From NCBI GenBank assembly GCA_020629845.1, contig JAHDCQ010000003.1, positions 11,298-65,682 on the forward strand: 54,385 nucleotides of DNA, read 5' to 3'. This stretch comes from Saprospiraceae bacterium (lineage in GTDB: Bacteria; Bacteroidota; Bacteroidia; Chitinophagales; Saprospiraceae). Below are positions 27,801 through 35,572 of the stretch, piece by piece. The position numbers and the translations under genes are program-made. How positions within the stretch are numbered: position 1 is the stretch's first letter; every line of letters begins with the position of its first letter. The notes beneath the pieces are model-generated. The model was not told the origin of the DNA, did not search any database, and saw nothing but the letters and a program-made list of their open reading frames with translations.

Positions 27801-28026
27801 TTGCTTGCGTTTTTAATAGGTTCGACTCCGTTTCATTGACAGGCAGTAACAAGTCAATCGTTTGTTGAAACGACTGCTGCGCTGCGCCATATATACCTTT
27901 GTCGAAAAGTTCCAAGCCGTGTTTAAATGCTCGGTCAGCCTCCGTGAATATGGTCGTTTTTTGCGCCCATAGCATGGAGGACATTGCCGCTAAAAATAGC
28001 GTCAGTACGATTTGTTTTATCCGCAT
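24895..28026 (-). CDS. Large TPR-repeat protein, exported
   Basis: This 1043-residue protein starts from ATG 28026, giving signal peptide MRIKQIVLTLFLAAMSSMLW-AQ. The remaining length is an array of tetratricopeptide repeats, about 25 helix pairs, for example AIKYFEELTNTDSELGQNAL, NALPYLERYAESSSKMREEE and DALLQLGVAYQSMGELNRAV. TPR arrays are protein-binding scaffolds. The periplasmic location and the downstream barrel gene suggest an envelope assembly or transport role (inference). A frame extending 174 nt upstream is not credible because it precedes the signal peptide. Confidence 0.85.
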   Translation of the reverse strand: MRIKQIVLTLFLAAMSSMLWAQKTTIFTEADRAFKHGLELFDKGIYGAAQQSFQQTIDLLLPVNETESNLLKTQAKLYVGRCAVRQGLPDSEKIMLDFIREAAPDPASNQALIELANYYFSIKDYARAVQFYGQAPSNSLTREELSEVKFKMGYAYFAQKQFGLAKKNFNQIKGIQDKDYYYPTNYYLGLINFYEGKYSQAISNFKIVERDRSKKYKSVLPYYLTQIYFSEGRYDELLEYAIPKLNQGVTKNQKEINQLIGQTYFEREQYSNALPYLERYAESSSKMREEEFYQLGVVYLENNQPRKAIKYFEELTNTDSELGQNALYNLGRLYLQIGNKKARNSARNAFGAAARMQYDQVIQDDALFNYAKLSYELKYERDAISALRSITTDSRHYTDAQALMSKIFLDTRDYERAIATIKGLNARTPELREALQKVTYYRAVQFYNAGNLNDAKQYFEQSLEDPVDPTTKALAIYWLGDIAHQEKDYNESSQLLNQFLTLARPLRLPEESALYTANYILGYNYLRQDNYTGALGYFEETLIDIRRRRASSSPTKVEEDIKGDATLRLGDCLFKGNRYDAALRYYNEAIQNNYPGFVYALYQKAIIQGLQGRDTDKIVALENLVNKYPRSEYADDALLQLGVAYQSMGELNRAVGPLEILVRDYGKKSDLVNQALIQLGLVKYNQRQLNEAVEYYKKIFSNNPEPNEAQAALRALEEIYVNDMGNPDAYLAFLKTTGYDVDSAERDAISFRAAESQFENGNYQRAIDQYTSYISKYPNGQQVILAHYRRGDAYSQLKLFSNALLDYEYVINRGQSRYYPKALEKAALIAYNSEQDFRRAYKHYVKLEEIADNEQVRLVAQVGALRSAYRAGLTSEVLGIAGKVANNRQASPEERAQANFYLGKVAYDRKDYGKALSAFNQVVATSDNEQTAEARYLIAYIHYLQRDLDKAQEVAINSNRESSSYPYWVAKSVILLADILTEKGDLFNAQATLEALLEHYDGDKDLIASAQEKLNVLNKRIEGNSRIESSSDEMIFDEGGNNN

Positions 28027-28199
28027 GACTGAGGTAGTTCTAAAATTTGTTGATAGCCGATTGCAAAAATTCATCCGACTTATATTTATAACATCAACGT
28101 TGTCAACGTTATTTATCATTGCCTTTCGGCGCGAAAATACAAAAAAATTAAGCTTAGTCTTCGACGAAGAAACTTCTAAAGACCAAACTAAAGACAACA

Positions 28200-28880
28200 T
28201 TAATCTTCATAAAGTGGCACGCCGTTCAAATCGCTTGTCAAAACCTCGCTCATATAATCGAAATAAGGACGTAAGGCCAAGTAGGTTTGCTCAATTTCAT
28301 CCATAAAATTCGCGGATGTGACTTGAGCGTCCGTGAAGGTACGTTGTACATAGAATTGCTTGTAGCGGATGAGGTCAATATTTGGGTCGTCTTTGGAGAA
28401 GCCTTTAGGAGCAGTTTTTACAGCTTCGCCACGAAGCGTACCGAAGTTTTTTTGAAAGGCTTCATCAGCTAAAATAGCACGAAGGGGCGCAGCATCGCGC
28501 TGTATTTTTTGGCGAATCAATTTCAAATCGGCTGAGTTTGGATTATAGAAGCCACCGCCAATCATAGATTTTCCATTCGGTTCTATACTAAAGTAATAAC
28601 CGCCGCGCAATTGCTTTGTGGCACGTGAATAACTGCCTGCGAAATAGCTTTTATAGGGCGATTTATCTTTAGAAAAGCGTACGTCTCGATAGATGCGAAA
28701 AATTTTCATCTTCGCTATCATATCGGTAGCTTCTAGGCGATTTTGTACTTCCGCGAAAAAGCTTTTCACTTCCTTTTGGGCAGTTTCATAACGCGCTTTA
28801 TTTTCCTGAAACCACTCACGATTGTTGTTCGCTTGAATGTCTTTCAAGAATTGCAGCGTTGCTTTTGATATTTTACGCAT
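28200..28880 (-). CDS. DUF2461 family protein
   Basis: This 226-residue protein matches the DUF2461 (TIGR02453) family: start ISKATLQFLKDIQANNNREW, core MKIFRIYRDVRFSKDKSPYK at about 65-85, GGYYFSIEPNGKSMIGGGFY at about 100-119, and a C-terminal helix ending YMSEVLTSDL. It is cytoplasmic and of unknown biochemical function. ATG 28880 is preferred over one 30 nt earlier that would start within the upstream hairpin side. Confidence 0.88.
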   Translation of the reverse strand: MRKISKATLQFLKDIQANNNREWFQENKARYETAQKEVKSFFAEVQNRLEATDMIAKMKIFRIYRDVRFSKDKSPYKSYFAGSYSRATKQLRGGYYFSIEPNGKSMIGGGFYNPNSADLKLIRQKIQRDAAPLRAILADEAFQKNFGTLRGEAVKTAPKGFSKDDPNIDLIRYKQFYVQRTFTDAQVTSANFMDEIEQTYLALRPYFDYMSEVLTSDLNGVPLYED

Positions 28881-28896
28881 AAAAAAGTTTGGTTCT

Positions 28897-28994
28897 CTAG
28901 TCAATCCCATGTCGAAGCCGAATAGAAAGTAATCAGAAGACTATTAATCATATGTTTTTGTGTTTACTTTCTATTCGTCCATGGGATTGACCAG
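28897..28994. repeat. Long intergenic hairpin (arms of about 35 bp)
   Basis: CTAGTCAATCCCAT (28897-28910) pairs with 28981-28994 with one mismatch, and GAATAGAAAGTAA (28920-28932) pairs perfectly with 28964-28976. Unequal bulges of 9 and 4 nt separate the two stems. The loop is 31 nt. It lies between two minus-strand genes. Confidence 0.7.
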
Positions 28995-29054
28995 AAAACG
29001 GTAAGTTTTCATTTTTGCAGCAAAATGCGAATATCCTATGAAGCAAGCAAGGAT

Positions 29055-30272
29055 TTAGCGCACCTTCTGCTGATATTGTACTTCGTTTTTGTCTGTGCCT
29101 CTTAGTACAATATGATATTTTCCTTTAGGTAATAAAAGTACCGTCTCTTCTTCTACGCTATCCAATTCTATCATATCAATCGGTGTAGCATTCCTATTTT
29201 CGTTCTTACCATATGCACGGACAATTACGGGAAAAACCAAGTCCTTCAGATATTTTTGTTGCACCTTCACCGCTTGATTGCCTTCCACCTCCCAAAGCCA
29301 ATGCGGACGATTTTTTATATAGTTTGTGCGTGGATGATATAGCAGCGCGTCAAAATGTTCCCCACCATAAGTATCACCTGCTTCATTCACTAAAACGCTA
29401 ACTTCATCCGAATCTACCAATTCATAATAAGGACTTTCATCAATCGCTATTTTTTCTGTTAGCACATCTTGGTAAATAGTAAATGGATTGATACCTGTAC
29501 GCTGCTTGAGGTGATATGCCATCCAATTATCTTTCTCACGTTTTGGTAAATTGCTTTCTATCGCATGATACCAACCGCAATGAAGGACAAGCTTTCCATC
29601 AGGATGTTGCTTCATAAAACGTTCTATTTTTCGGGCTTGTACCAAATCACGTTCTTCTTCACTTTCTGCGATTTCATAAGCGAATAGTTGAAAACCAATT
29701 TTGATAGCTTCGCGCACTAGATTTCCCATTTGTGGCTCTCGCGTGTATGTGCCTGTAATGGGACTATTCAGAGGATAGGCACGTTCGTGCAGCAAGGTAT
29801 CCAGTAAGAACTTTGTACTATCGCCATAGCTCGGCATCAAGGCTTCCATGCCTAAATAGCGGTAGCCATTTTCATATAGTACTCGAAGCAATTGCCGTGT
29901 AAATACTCGATGTGCAGGCTTTTGATGGGCTTCGCTGATAATAAGGATTTGTTCTTCTTTTGTGCGTTCGGCGAGGTATTCAATAGCATTTATGGGCTGA
30001 TATGTTAAAAACTCTGCTTTGTGTTCAGGCGTAATGGTATCAAATCCCCATGCTAAATCCACTTCATAGGTTTCGAGGGCTTTTTTATCTTCGCCGATGT
30101 AAGCATAATAATAGGCTTTATTAGATGCATATTTTTCTTGTTCTATTTCTGGGCTTGATTTTAAATCGTGTAGTGGAATTGGCTTGGGGACGGGATTTTC
30201 AGTTAATACTTTTTTTTCGCAAGCGAAGCCGACAAGAAGTAAGCAACATGCTAAAATGTATTGTAGTCTCAT
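29055..30272 (-). CDS. Lipoprotein with erythromycin-esterase/ChaN-like domain
   Basis: This 405-residue protein has a lipobox (LLVGFAC, Cys at about 18). The core at about 105-260 contains ILIISEAHQKPAHRVFTRQL, YRYLGMEALMPSYG and KLVLHCGWYHA. These Glu/His arrangements recall the EreA/ChaN/TraB (TIKI) superfamily, which includes esterases, haem-binding proteins and proteases. The C-terminal part (from about 290) looks like a separate beta domain ending KGKYHIVLRGTDKNEV. Catalysis is not proven. No resistance role should be assumed. Confidence 0.55.
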   Translation of the reverse strand: MRLQYILACCLLLVGFACEKKVLTENPVPKPIPLHDLKSSPEIEQEKYASNKAYYYAYIGEDKKALETYEVDLAWGFDTITPEHKAEFLTYQPINAIEYLAERTKEEQILIISEAHQKPAHRVFTRQLLRVLYENGYRYLGMEALMPSYGDSTKFLLDTLLHERAYPLNSPITGTYTREPQMGNLVREAIKIGFQLFAYEIAESEEERDLVQARKIERFMKQHPDGKLVLHCGWYHAIESNLPKREKDNWMAYHLKQRTGINPFTIYQDVLTEKIAIDESPYYELVDSDEVSVLVNEAGDTYGGEHFDALLYHPRTNYIKNRPHWLWEVEGNQAVKVQQKYLKDLVFPVIVRAYGKNENRNATPIDMIELDSVEEETVLLLPKGKYHIVLRGTDKNEVQYQQKVR

Positions 30273-30326
30273 GTGTTGAACTTTATTAAGTTGGAATAAT
30301 ATTTCTCTACTCTAGATGTAAACATG

Positions 30327-30334
30327 TAGGTTTG
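30327..30334 (+). promoter_or_regulatory. -7 box (TAGGTTTG) upstream of the YigZ-family gene
   Basis: TAGGTTTG matches TAnnTTTG and sits 19 nt before the ATG at 30354. No clear -33 element is seen. Confidence 0.4.
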
Positions 30335-30353
30335 TTGGCGTAATAATATAAAA

Positions 30354-31007
30354 ATGCAAGATCAATACCACACCATAGCTGCTACAAGCTACGGCGAATT
30401 TAAAGATAAAGGAAGTAAATTTCACGCCTATGCCTTCCCTGTGGAAAGCGAGGACGAAATTATGCAACATTTACAAGAAGTAAAAAAAGAACATTTCAAG
30501 GCACGGCATCATTGCTATGCCTATCGCTTGGGGATGGATAAGAATAATTTTCGCGCAAATGATGATGGTGAGCCATCTAGCACGGCAGGCAAACCTATTC
30601 TAGGACAGATAGATAGCTTTGGTGTGACGAATGTTTTTATCGTAGTGGTGCGTTATTTTGGTGGTACAAAATTAGGCGTTTCTGGTTTGATAAATGCCTA
30701 TAAAACAAGCGCAGCAGAAGCTTTAAATGCCGCAGAAATCATACAAAAGACCGTATGTGATATCTATCAAGTGGCTTTTGAATATGCTGTAATGGGCGAT
30801 GTGATGAATGCCATCAAAAAGCTAGATTTGAAAATGCAAAATCAAGATTTTGGCGCAGCACCAAAACTAGAAATTTCAATCCGACAAAGCGAAGTAGAAG
30901 ATACTTTGGTACGCCTCAAAGCACAGATTGCAAAAATATCGGTAGAAGAAGCAGCGACTTTAGAGGAATTTACTTTGGCGGATATTCACTATCAACGGAC
31001 AGTCTGA
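30354..31007 (+). CDS. yigZ: YigZ/IMPACT family protein
   Basis: This 217-residue protein has the UPF0029/IMPACT N-terminal domain: GEFKDKGSKFHAYAFPV at the start, KEHFKARHHCYAYR, then NDDGEPSSTAGKPILGQI and VVRYFGGTKLGVSGLI. The C-terminal ferredoxin-like DUF1949 half is weaker (about 140-217). Relatives are linked to translation or stress control in bacteria and eukaryotes, but the biochemical role is unsettled. Its last 38 nt are antisense to the end of the TonB-dependent receptor gene. Confidence 0.92.
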   Translation: MQDQYHTIAATSYGEFKDKGSKFHAYAFPVESEDEIMQHLQEVKKEHFKARHHCYAYRLGMDKNNFRANDDGEPSSTAGKPILGQIDSFGVTNVFIVVVRYFGGTKLGVSGLINAYKTSAAEALNAAEIIQKTVCDIYQVAFEYAVMGDVMNAIKKLDLKMQNQDFGAAPKLEISIRQSEVEDTLVRLKAQIAKISVEEAATLEEFTLADIHYQRTV

Positions 31008-32856
31008 ACCCTACTGAAAAATGCCGCCCTGCCATCGGGCGACGCTCGATGATGAAATAGCGTTTATTCCAAACATTAAAAGCATTTACAAAAAATAAAC
31101 TATTCAAATTACGCCATTTTGTAGTGTATTGCAGGCGAAATTGCCCCAAATGATAAGCATCCAAATCTTGATTGACCCCGCTTGACTTCCCCGTATAATC
31201 ATGTCTATAATGTGCGTACCAACGCTTGGAACGAAGCCTTAGCTTGAAAAAACCTTGATGCTTAGGTGTATAATATAGTTGCTGCCCCTTTTCAATTCGA
31301 GGTCGCTCTAAAGCGATTTGATTTTCAGAACGTAGATAAGTGTGTCCCGAAGAAAATTGCCAATTGACTCTTCCAGTAGGATATTCTATTTCCATCAGTC
31401 GTTCCGCTCCCCAACTTCTTACTTGGGCAATATTATTCGCCGACCAATAGGCTTGCCCTTCTTGAAGACTCCACAAGACCCAATTATCAATTATGCGATA
31501 AAAAAGTCCGCTTTTTGAGCTTATTTTTAACTTATTAAAAGAGGTCTTTGTATATAAATTGCCTTCCTGACTCCATCCACTTTCGGGCTTTAATTCAGGG
31601 TTTCCTCCAGGTCGCCAAAAGCGATCATTGAGGGTAGGCAGGCGATAATTTCTACTAATTTTTGCCTGCAATTGAATTTGTCTAGAAAGCTGATAGCGCA
31701 CGTCTAAATTCGGTAAAAAAGGCACGAAAGCACCATCTACTAGGGCTTGCCTAGCACTTAATTGGGCGCGCCATTTCGCTTTTTCCCAACGATAGGTAGC
31801 AAATAAAGCGGTACGATTTTCCATAGGAATAGTGCCGCGATAACCATCCGCGCTTGCTTGGGTGTGCGTATGTGTTGCACCAAGTTGAAATTGCTGATTG
31901 CGCCAAGTCCATTGCCGATTCAATTCGCCGATATAGCTCATGAAATAGCTCGGCGCATCTATACTTTGTAAAGGATTTTTATAGTGAATATCTTCTTTAA
32001 AAAAGGCAGTTTTTGCTTGCCAGATGCCCGTTCGAGTAGCTTGTTGCCAATCCAATATAAGACGCGTTGCTTGGTCATCCTGCGAAGCTTCACTACGGTT
32101 TTGAGTCGTAGTGGGCGGAATTTCACGGCTAGAAAATTGTTGCCAAAAATGCAGCGCGATTTGCTGTTTTGGATTTATTTTCCAATACACATCTTGTAAA
32201 ATATTTTGCTGCGAAAAATGGGCATTGCTTTGTCGAATTGGCTCAATATCATCTCTAATTTGATAGATGAAATCATTCCGCGCTTGCTGGTGTAATATTT
32301 TAGTACGACTCTGGAAACGACTGCTCCCCCACCCGACTTGCAGTTGTTGATTCCATTTTCCAAAACTTCCTAGCTCCGATAGCAATTGCGCTTGCCATCG
32401 CTTCGAAAAATCCGCACTATTATCCAGCGATAGCACACCACCTATCGCACCACTACCCCACAAAGCAGCGTTTCCGCCTTTTTGTAGGCTAATACTTTCC
32501 GCCGCTTGGATAGGCAAGAGCGATAAATCCAACAAGCCAAGCATTGGACTTTGAATGGGTAGCCCATTCCATAATACTACGGTATGCCCCGCACTACCGC
32601 CACGTATGGAAGAAGTCGCTAAACTTCCTGCGCCATAATGCTTAATAAAGACATTGCTTTCGCTACTCATTAAGTCGGCGAGGCTAGTCGCAGCAGTTCT
32701 TTGGAGGGCTTCAGTTCCCCATACTTGTGTGGCTGCTTCTAGGCTTTGCGCTCGGATAAGCTTGGCGTTTACCACCACAGTATCTGTCGTAACTTGAGCA
32801 TGTAACAGCCCCGTTAGCAGCAGCAAAATTCCCAAACCAAAGCGAAGTAGCGTCAT
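30970..32856 (-). CDS. TonB-dependent outer-membrane receptor (BtuB-like)
   Basis: This 628-residue receptor has a signal peptide (LGILLLLTGLLHAQ). The plug domain at about 40-150 contains SSIRGGSAGHTVVLWNGLPI and GGNAALWGSGAIGGVL, and a 22-strand barrel follows. The barrel appears to end at FSVGFRL, yet nine further residues (SVDSEYPPK) are encoded before the stop. These nine residues lie in the region antisense to the end of yigZ, so the original stop may have been lost. Substrate unknown: no riboswitch or cobalamin genes lie nearby. Confidence 0.9.
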   Translation of the reverse strand: MTLLRFGLGILLLLTGLLHAQVTTDTVVVNAKLIRAQSLEAATQVWGTEALQRTAATSLADLMSSESNVFIKHYGAGSLATSSIRGGSAGHTVVLWNGLPIQSPMLGLLDLSLLPIQAAESISLQKGGNAALWGSGAIGGVLSLDNSADFSKRWQAQLLSELGSFGKWNQQLQVGWGSSRFQSRTKILHQQARNDFIYQIRDDIEPIRQSNAHFSQQNILQDVYWKINPKQQIALHFWQQFSSREIPPTTTQNRSEASQDDQATRLILDWQQATRTGIWQAKTAFFKEDIHYKNPLQSIDAPSYFMSYIGELNRQWTWRNQQFQLGATHTHTQASADGYRGTIPMENRTALFATYRWEKAKWRAQLSARQALVDGAFVPFLPNLDVRYQLSRQIQLQAKISRNYRLPTLNDRFWRPGGNPELKPESGWSQEGNLYTKTSFNKLKISSKSGLFYRIIDNWVLWSLQEGQAYWSANNIAQVRSWGAERLMEIEYPTGRVNWQFSSGHTYLRSENQIALERPRIEKGQQLYYTPKHQGFFKLRLRSKRWYAHYRHDYTGKSSGVNQDLDAYHLGQFRLQYTTKWRNLNSLFFVNAFNVWNKRYFIIERRPMAGRHFSVGFRLSVDSEYPPK

Positions 32857-32898
32857 AGATTTCGGTTCTAGCCTGCAAATATCTCAAAATGAGATAGC

Positions 32899-32925
32899 TT
32901 TGTAGGTATGCTTTCGTTATATTTG
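32899..32925 (+). promoter_or_regulatory. Promoter upstream of ftsX
   Basis: TTTG at 32899-32902 and TATATTTG at 32918-32925 follow the Bacteroidota pattern, but the 15-nt spacer is short. The -7 box is followed by GCGCGG, similar to the GCGCC after the pckA and metK boxes. The leader to the ATG at 33105 would be about 170 nt. Confidence 0.45.
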
Positions 32926-33040
32926 CGCGGATTTTTTGCCAAGTAAGAATAATACAATAGTAAAAGAGTAGTTTTAAGCTAAAATATACTCTTTTATTTA
33001 CAAGTAGGTTTGGTGAATATTACCGTTAGTACGGAGATAA

Positions 33041-33076
33041 AAATTTGAAAGCGAGACAATCTCACATCTCAAATCT
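33041..33076. repeat. Imperfect hairpin of ATCTCACATCT words in the ftsX leader
   Basis: AAATTTGAAAGCGAGA (33041-33056) pairs imperfectly with 33060-33076. Further copies of the word TCTCACATCT follow up to 33090, just before the ftsX start. Confidence 0.4.
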
Positions 33077-33104
33077 AATATCTCACATCTACTTAAGTGT
33101 TAAA

Positions 33105-33983
33105 ATGTCAGATAATAAGCAAAGTCTTGCACCTAAAGTACGTCCGAACTTCATCTATGCTGTGTTGAGCGTAGCATTGGTGCTATTCTTATTGGGCTTT
33201 TTTGGTTTGATGCTTATCCAGACAAAAAGCTTGGTAGATGTCTTCAAAGAGCGTGTCAATATCATGGTAGAGCTAGAGGATGATACCGAACAAGCTTCCA
33301 TTGATAAAATTCAAGAACTCATCACCACAAGTGCCTATGCTAGACCTGGAAGTGTGACCTTCACGAGTAAAGAAGAAGCAGTAGAGTTGCTACGCGAGGA
33401 TTTTGGAGAAGATTTCTTGAATTTAGACTTGCCAAACCCGCTTTATGATGTGCTGACGTTTAATGTGCATTCGCATTATTTAGTGGCAGATAGTCTACAA
33501 GATATTCGCAAATCGTTGAAACGCTATTCTTTCGTGAGCGATGTCTATTATCAAGAAAGCTTGATTAATGAAATTGCGAATAATATTCAGCGTATTGGCT
33601 ACTTTGCTTTATTGATTAGTCTGTTTTTCATCTTTGTAGCCGTTTTGCTGATTCACAATACCATTCGACTAGCTTTATACGCCAATCGTTTTTTGATAAA
33701 AAATATGCAATTGGTAGGTGCATCTTGGGGTTTTATCAGCCGTCCGTACTTGATACGAAGCCTTTGGCAAGGTGTATTAAGTGCACTTTTAGCCATCGCT
33801 GCCTTATTAATTATAAATCTATTGGTCAATCGAGAAATCAGTAGTTTTGTTAATTTTGGACAGAATTGGCGCATGTGGTTGCTCTTTGTAGGCTTAATTA
33901 TTTTAGGCATCATTATCACTACCTCAAGCACCTATTATGCTGTAAATAAATACCTCAAAATGCGAACCGATGATTTGTACTAG
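33105..33983 (+). CDS. ftsX: Cell-division protein FtsX
   Basis: FtsX is the permease-like partner of the FtsE ATPase and relays division signals to wall hydrolases. This 292-residue protein has one N-terminal membrane helix (IYAVLSVALVLFLLGFFGLML), an extracytoplasmic domain (about 45-165) and three C-terminal helices in the usual 1+3 topology, with the MQLVGASWGFISRPYLIRSL motif. ATG 33105 (MSDNKQSL) is preferred, since the frame upstream runs through word repeats. ftsE is not adjacent, as in other Bacteroidota. The DUF3098 and uppP genes that follow complete a familiar order. Confidence 0.93.
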   Translation: MSDNKQSLAPKVRPNFIYAVLSVALVLFLLGFFGLMLIQTKSLVDVFKERVNIMVELEDDTEQASIDKIQELITTSAYARPGSVTFTSKEEAVELLREDFGEDFLNLDLPNPLYDVLTFNVHSHYLVADSLQDIRKSLKRYSFVSDVYYQESLINEIANNIQRIGYFALLISLFFIFVAVLLIHNTIRLALYANRFLIKNMQLVGASWGFISRPYLIRSLWQGVLSALLAIAALLIINLLVNREISSFVNFGQNWRMWLLFVGLIILGIIITTSSTYYAVNKYLKMRTDDLY

Positions 33984-33988
33984 AGTGG

Positions 33989-34049
33989 TTTGGATATTTA
34001 GTTGTTTATGTGATGGTTGATTTTTCAACTAAATAACTAAATATCCAAA
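33989..34049 (+). repeat. Hairpin between ftsX and the DUF3098 gene
   Basis: A perfect 15-bp stem TTTGGATATTTAGTT (33989-34003) pairs with 34035-34049. Partial copies of the same word (ATCCAAATATCTAAAT) continue to 34067. It sits in the gap between two codirectional genes and lacks a T-tract. Confidence 0.7.
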
Positions 34050-34070
34050 CATCCAAATATCTAAATTCTA

Positions 34071-34454
34071 ATGAGTAAGGAAAGAAAGAAAAAAGTAGTA
34101 ACGACCAATGAAGCTAAAGCTACTCGGAAATCGACAAATACTAATGCGGAACGCAAAACGCGTAAAAAAACGGTTAGTCCGACCACAAGTTCGCGTCGTT
34201 CTGCAACCACTAGCGCGGCAGCCCGTACTATTCGAAAGGAAGAACTGATTTATAAGCGCGAAAACTACTTAATGATGTTGGGTGGTGTGGCACTTATTGC
34301 ACTCGGCATGTTGCTTATGAGTGGTGGCGCGATGCCAAGCAATGATGTTTGGGATCCAAATATCATTTATAGTGCGCGCCGAACGGTTCTAGCTCCTATC
34401 TGTATTCTTGCTGGTTTAATACTTGAAATCGTAGCTATTTTTAAGAAATTTTAA
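34071..34454 (+). CDS. DUF3098 membrane protein
   Basis: This 127-residue protein has a highly basic, Thr/Lys/Arg-rich cytoplasmic N-terminus of about 60 residues, then two membrane helices (LMMLGGVALIALGMLLMSGG and VLAPICILAGLILEIVAIF) with the conserved NIIYSARRT segment between them. DUF3098 genes typically sit between ftsX and uppP in Bacteroidota, which points to an envelope or division role, but its activity is unknown. Confidence 0.88.
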   Translation: MSKERKKKVVTTNEAKATRKSTNTNAERKTRKKTVSPTTSSRRSATTSAAARTIRKEELIYKRENYLMMLGGVALIALGMLLMSGGAMPSNDVWDPNIIYSARRTVLAPICILAGLILEIVAIFKKF

Positions 34455-34459
34455 TTATT

Positions 34460-34529
34460 GTTGATTCGTCCATTTGAGAATTTGTGAATCTGAATTCAAA
34501 TTAACGAACACTCAAATCCACGAATTAAC
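34460..34529 (+). repeat. Imperfect hairpin between the DUF3098 gene and uppP
   Basis: Arms at 34460-34478 and 34511-34529 match at 16 of 19 positions (GTTnATTCGTnnATTTGAG). An inner AATTTG/CAAATT pair is present. No T-tract follows. Confidence 0.5.
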
Positions 34530-34543
34530 ATCTATGCAGTCCC

Positions 34544-35347
34544 ATGTACGAATTATTAAAAGCGATTGTCCTTGGCGTGGTGCAAGGACTTACTGAATTT
34601 TTGCCCGTTTCGAGTAGCGGACATCTCGAATTAGCCAAATTTTTCCTCCAAGATGATAGCCTTGCCGAAGAAAGTATGCTGATGACCGTCGTCTTACACG
34701 CAGCGACCGCTCTCAGCACCATAGTCATTTTCAGAAAAGATATTGCAGAGATTTTCAGAGGGCTTTTCCAATTCAAAATGAATGAAGATTGGCATTTTGC
34801 ATTGAAAATTATTGTTTCCATGATTCCTGCCGCTATTGTAGGGATTGTATTTGAGGAACAAATTGAGCAATTATTTAGCCAAAATATCTTATTGGTTGGT
34901 GTTATGCTATTGGTAACGGGCGCGCTACTCTTCTTAGCCGATCGCGCCAAGCGTACCGACAAAAATGTCTCTTACAACAATGCCTTATTAATAGGTATCG
35001 CACAAGCTATCGCCATTTTGCCCGGTATTTCTCGTTCAGGCGCGACGATTTCGACTGCCGTTTTGCTGAATATTGACCGCGAAAAGGCAGCACGCTTTTC
35101 TTTCCTCATGGTTGTACCTCTGATTTTCGGAAAAATGGCAAAAGACATCCTAAGTGGCGATTTATCCCAATCAACGGATGACTTCACCTTACTCGCGGCT
35201 GGCTTTGCGGCTGCATTCCTGACGGGTTTAGTGGCCTGTACTTGGATGATTCAATTGGTAAAAAGTAGCAAATTGACCTATTTCTCTATCTATTGCTTCA
35301 TCGTCGGTATTTTAGCTATTGTGGGTTCGCTTGGATTGTTTGGATAA
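34544..35347 (+). CDS. uppP: Undecaprenyl-diphosphatase
   Basis: It recycles the lipid carrier for cell-wall and polysaccharide synthesis by removing a phosphate from undecaprenyl pyrophosphate. This 267-residue BacA-family membrane protein carries both signature motifs: LTEFLPVSSSGHLEL (about 17-31) and LPGISRSGATISTAVLLNID (about 162-181). Seven to eight hydrophobic segments are visible. It is followed by a short terminator. Confidence 0.95.
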   Translation: MYELLKAIVLGVVQGLTEFLPVSSSGHLELAKFFLQDDSLAEESMLMTVVLHAATALSTIVIFRKDIAEIFRGLFQFKMNEDWHFALKIIVSMIPAAIVGIVFEEQIEQLFSQNILLVGVMLLVTGALLFLADRAKRTDKNVSYNNALLIGIAQAIAILPGISRSGATISTAVLLNIDREKAARFSFLMVVPLIFGKMAKDILSGDLSQSTDDFTLLAAGFAAAFLTGLVACTWMIQLVKSSKLTYFSIYCFIVGILAIVGSLGLFG

Positions 35348-35382
35348 GAAAATTTCCTCTATAAATTTCTAGCTGATAGTTT

Positions 35383-35404
35383 GGGCTGAATTTTTATTCA
35401 GCCC
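35383..35404 (+). terminator. Terminator after uppP
   Basis: An 8-bp perfect stem GGGCTGAA (35383-35390) pairs with TTCAGCCC (35397-35404) around a T-rich loop. It lies 36 bp after the uppP stop. There is no long T-tract downstream, so strength is uncertain. Confidence 0.55.
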
Positions 35405-35415
35405 GTAATGTGTTA

Positions 35416-35476
35416 TCGAAACTCCGTTTCGAGTGTTGCTTTTACTATAAGTTATTGAGACGAAACAGAGTTTCGA
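35416..35476. repeat. Nested inverted repeat with four CGAAAC/GTTTCG units
   Basis: TCGAAACTCCGTTTCG (35416-35431) pairs with 35461-35476 with one wobble. Each arm is itself a short inverted repeat (CGAAAC...GTTTCG), so either a long hairpin or two small ones can form. Confidence 0.6.
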
Positions 35477-35572
35477 GACCGCATTCCGACTTGAATATCA
35501 ATTCAAGTCAAACATCAGCTAACTTTTTACAGAGAGATATTTTTTGTAAATAAAGTCTTATATCTTGGCAAC

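Noticed and set aside
28027-28200. N-terminal extension of the TPR protein
   Set aside because: It precedes a clear signal peptide at 28026, so it is not translated as part of the protein.
29055-30272. Macrolide-resistance (erythromycin esterase) gene
   Set aside because: Only the broad superfamily pattern is visible; a lipoprotein with ChaN/TraB-like features fits equally well.
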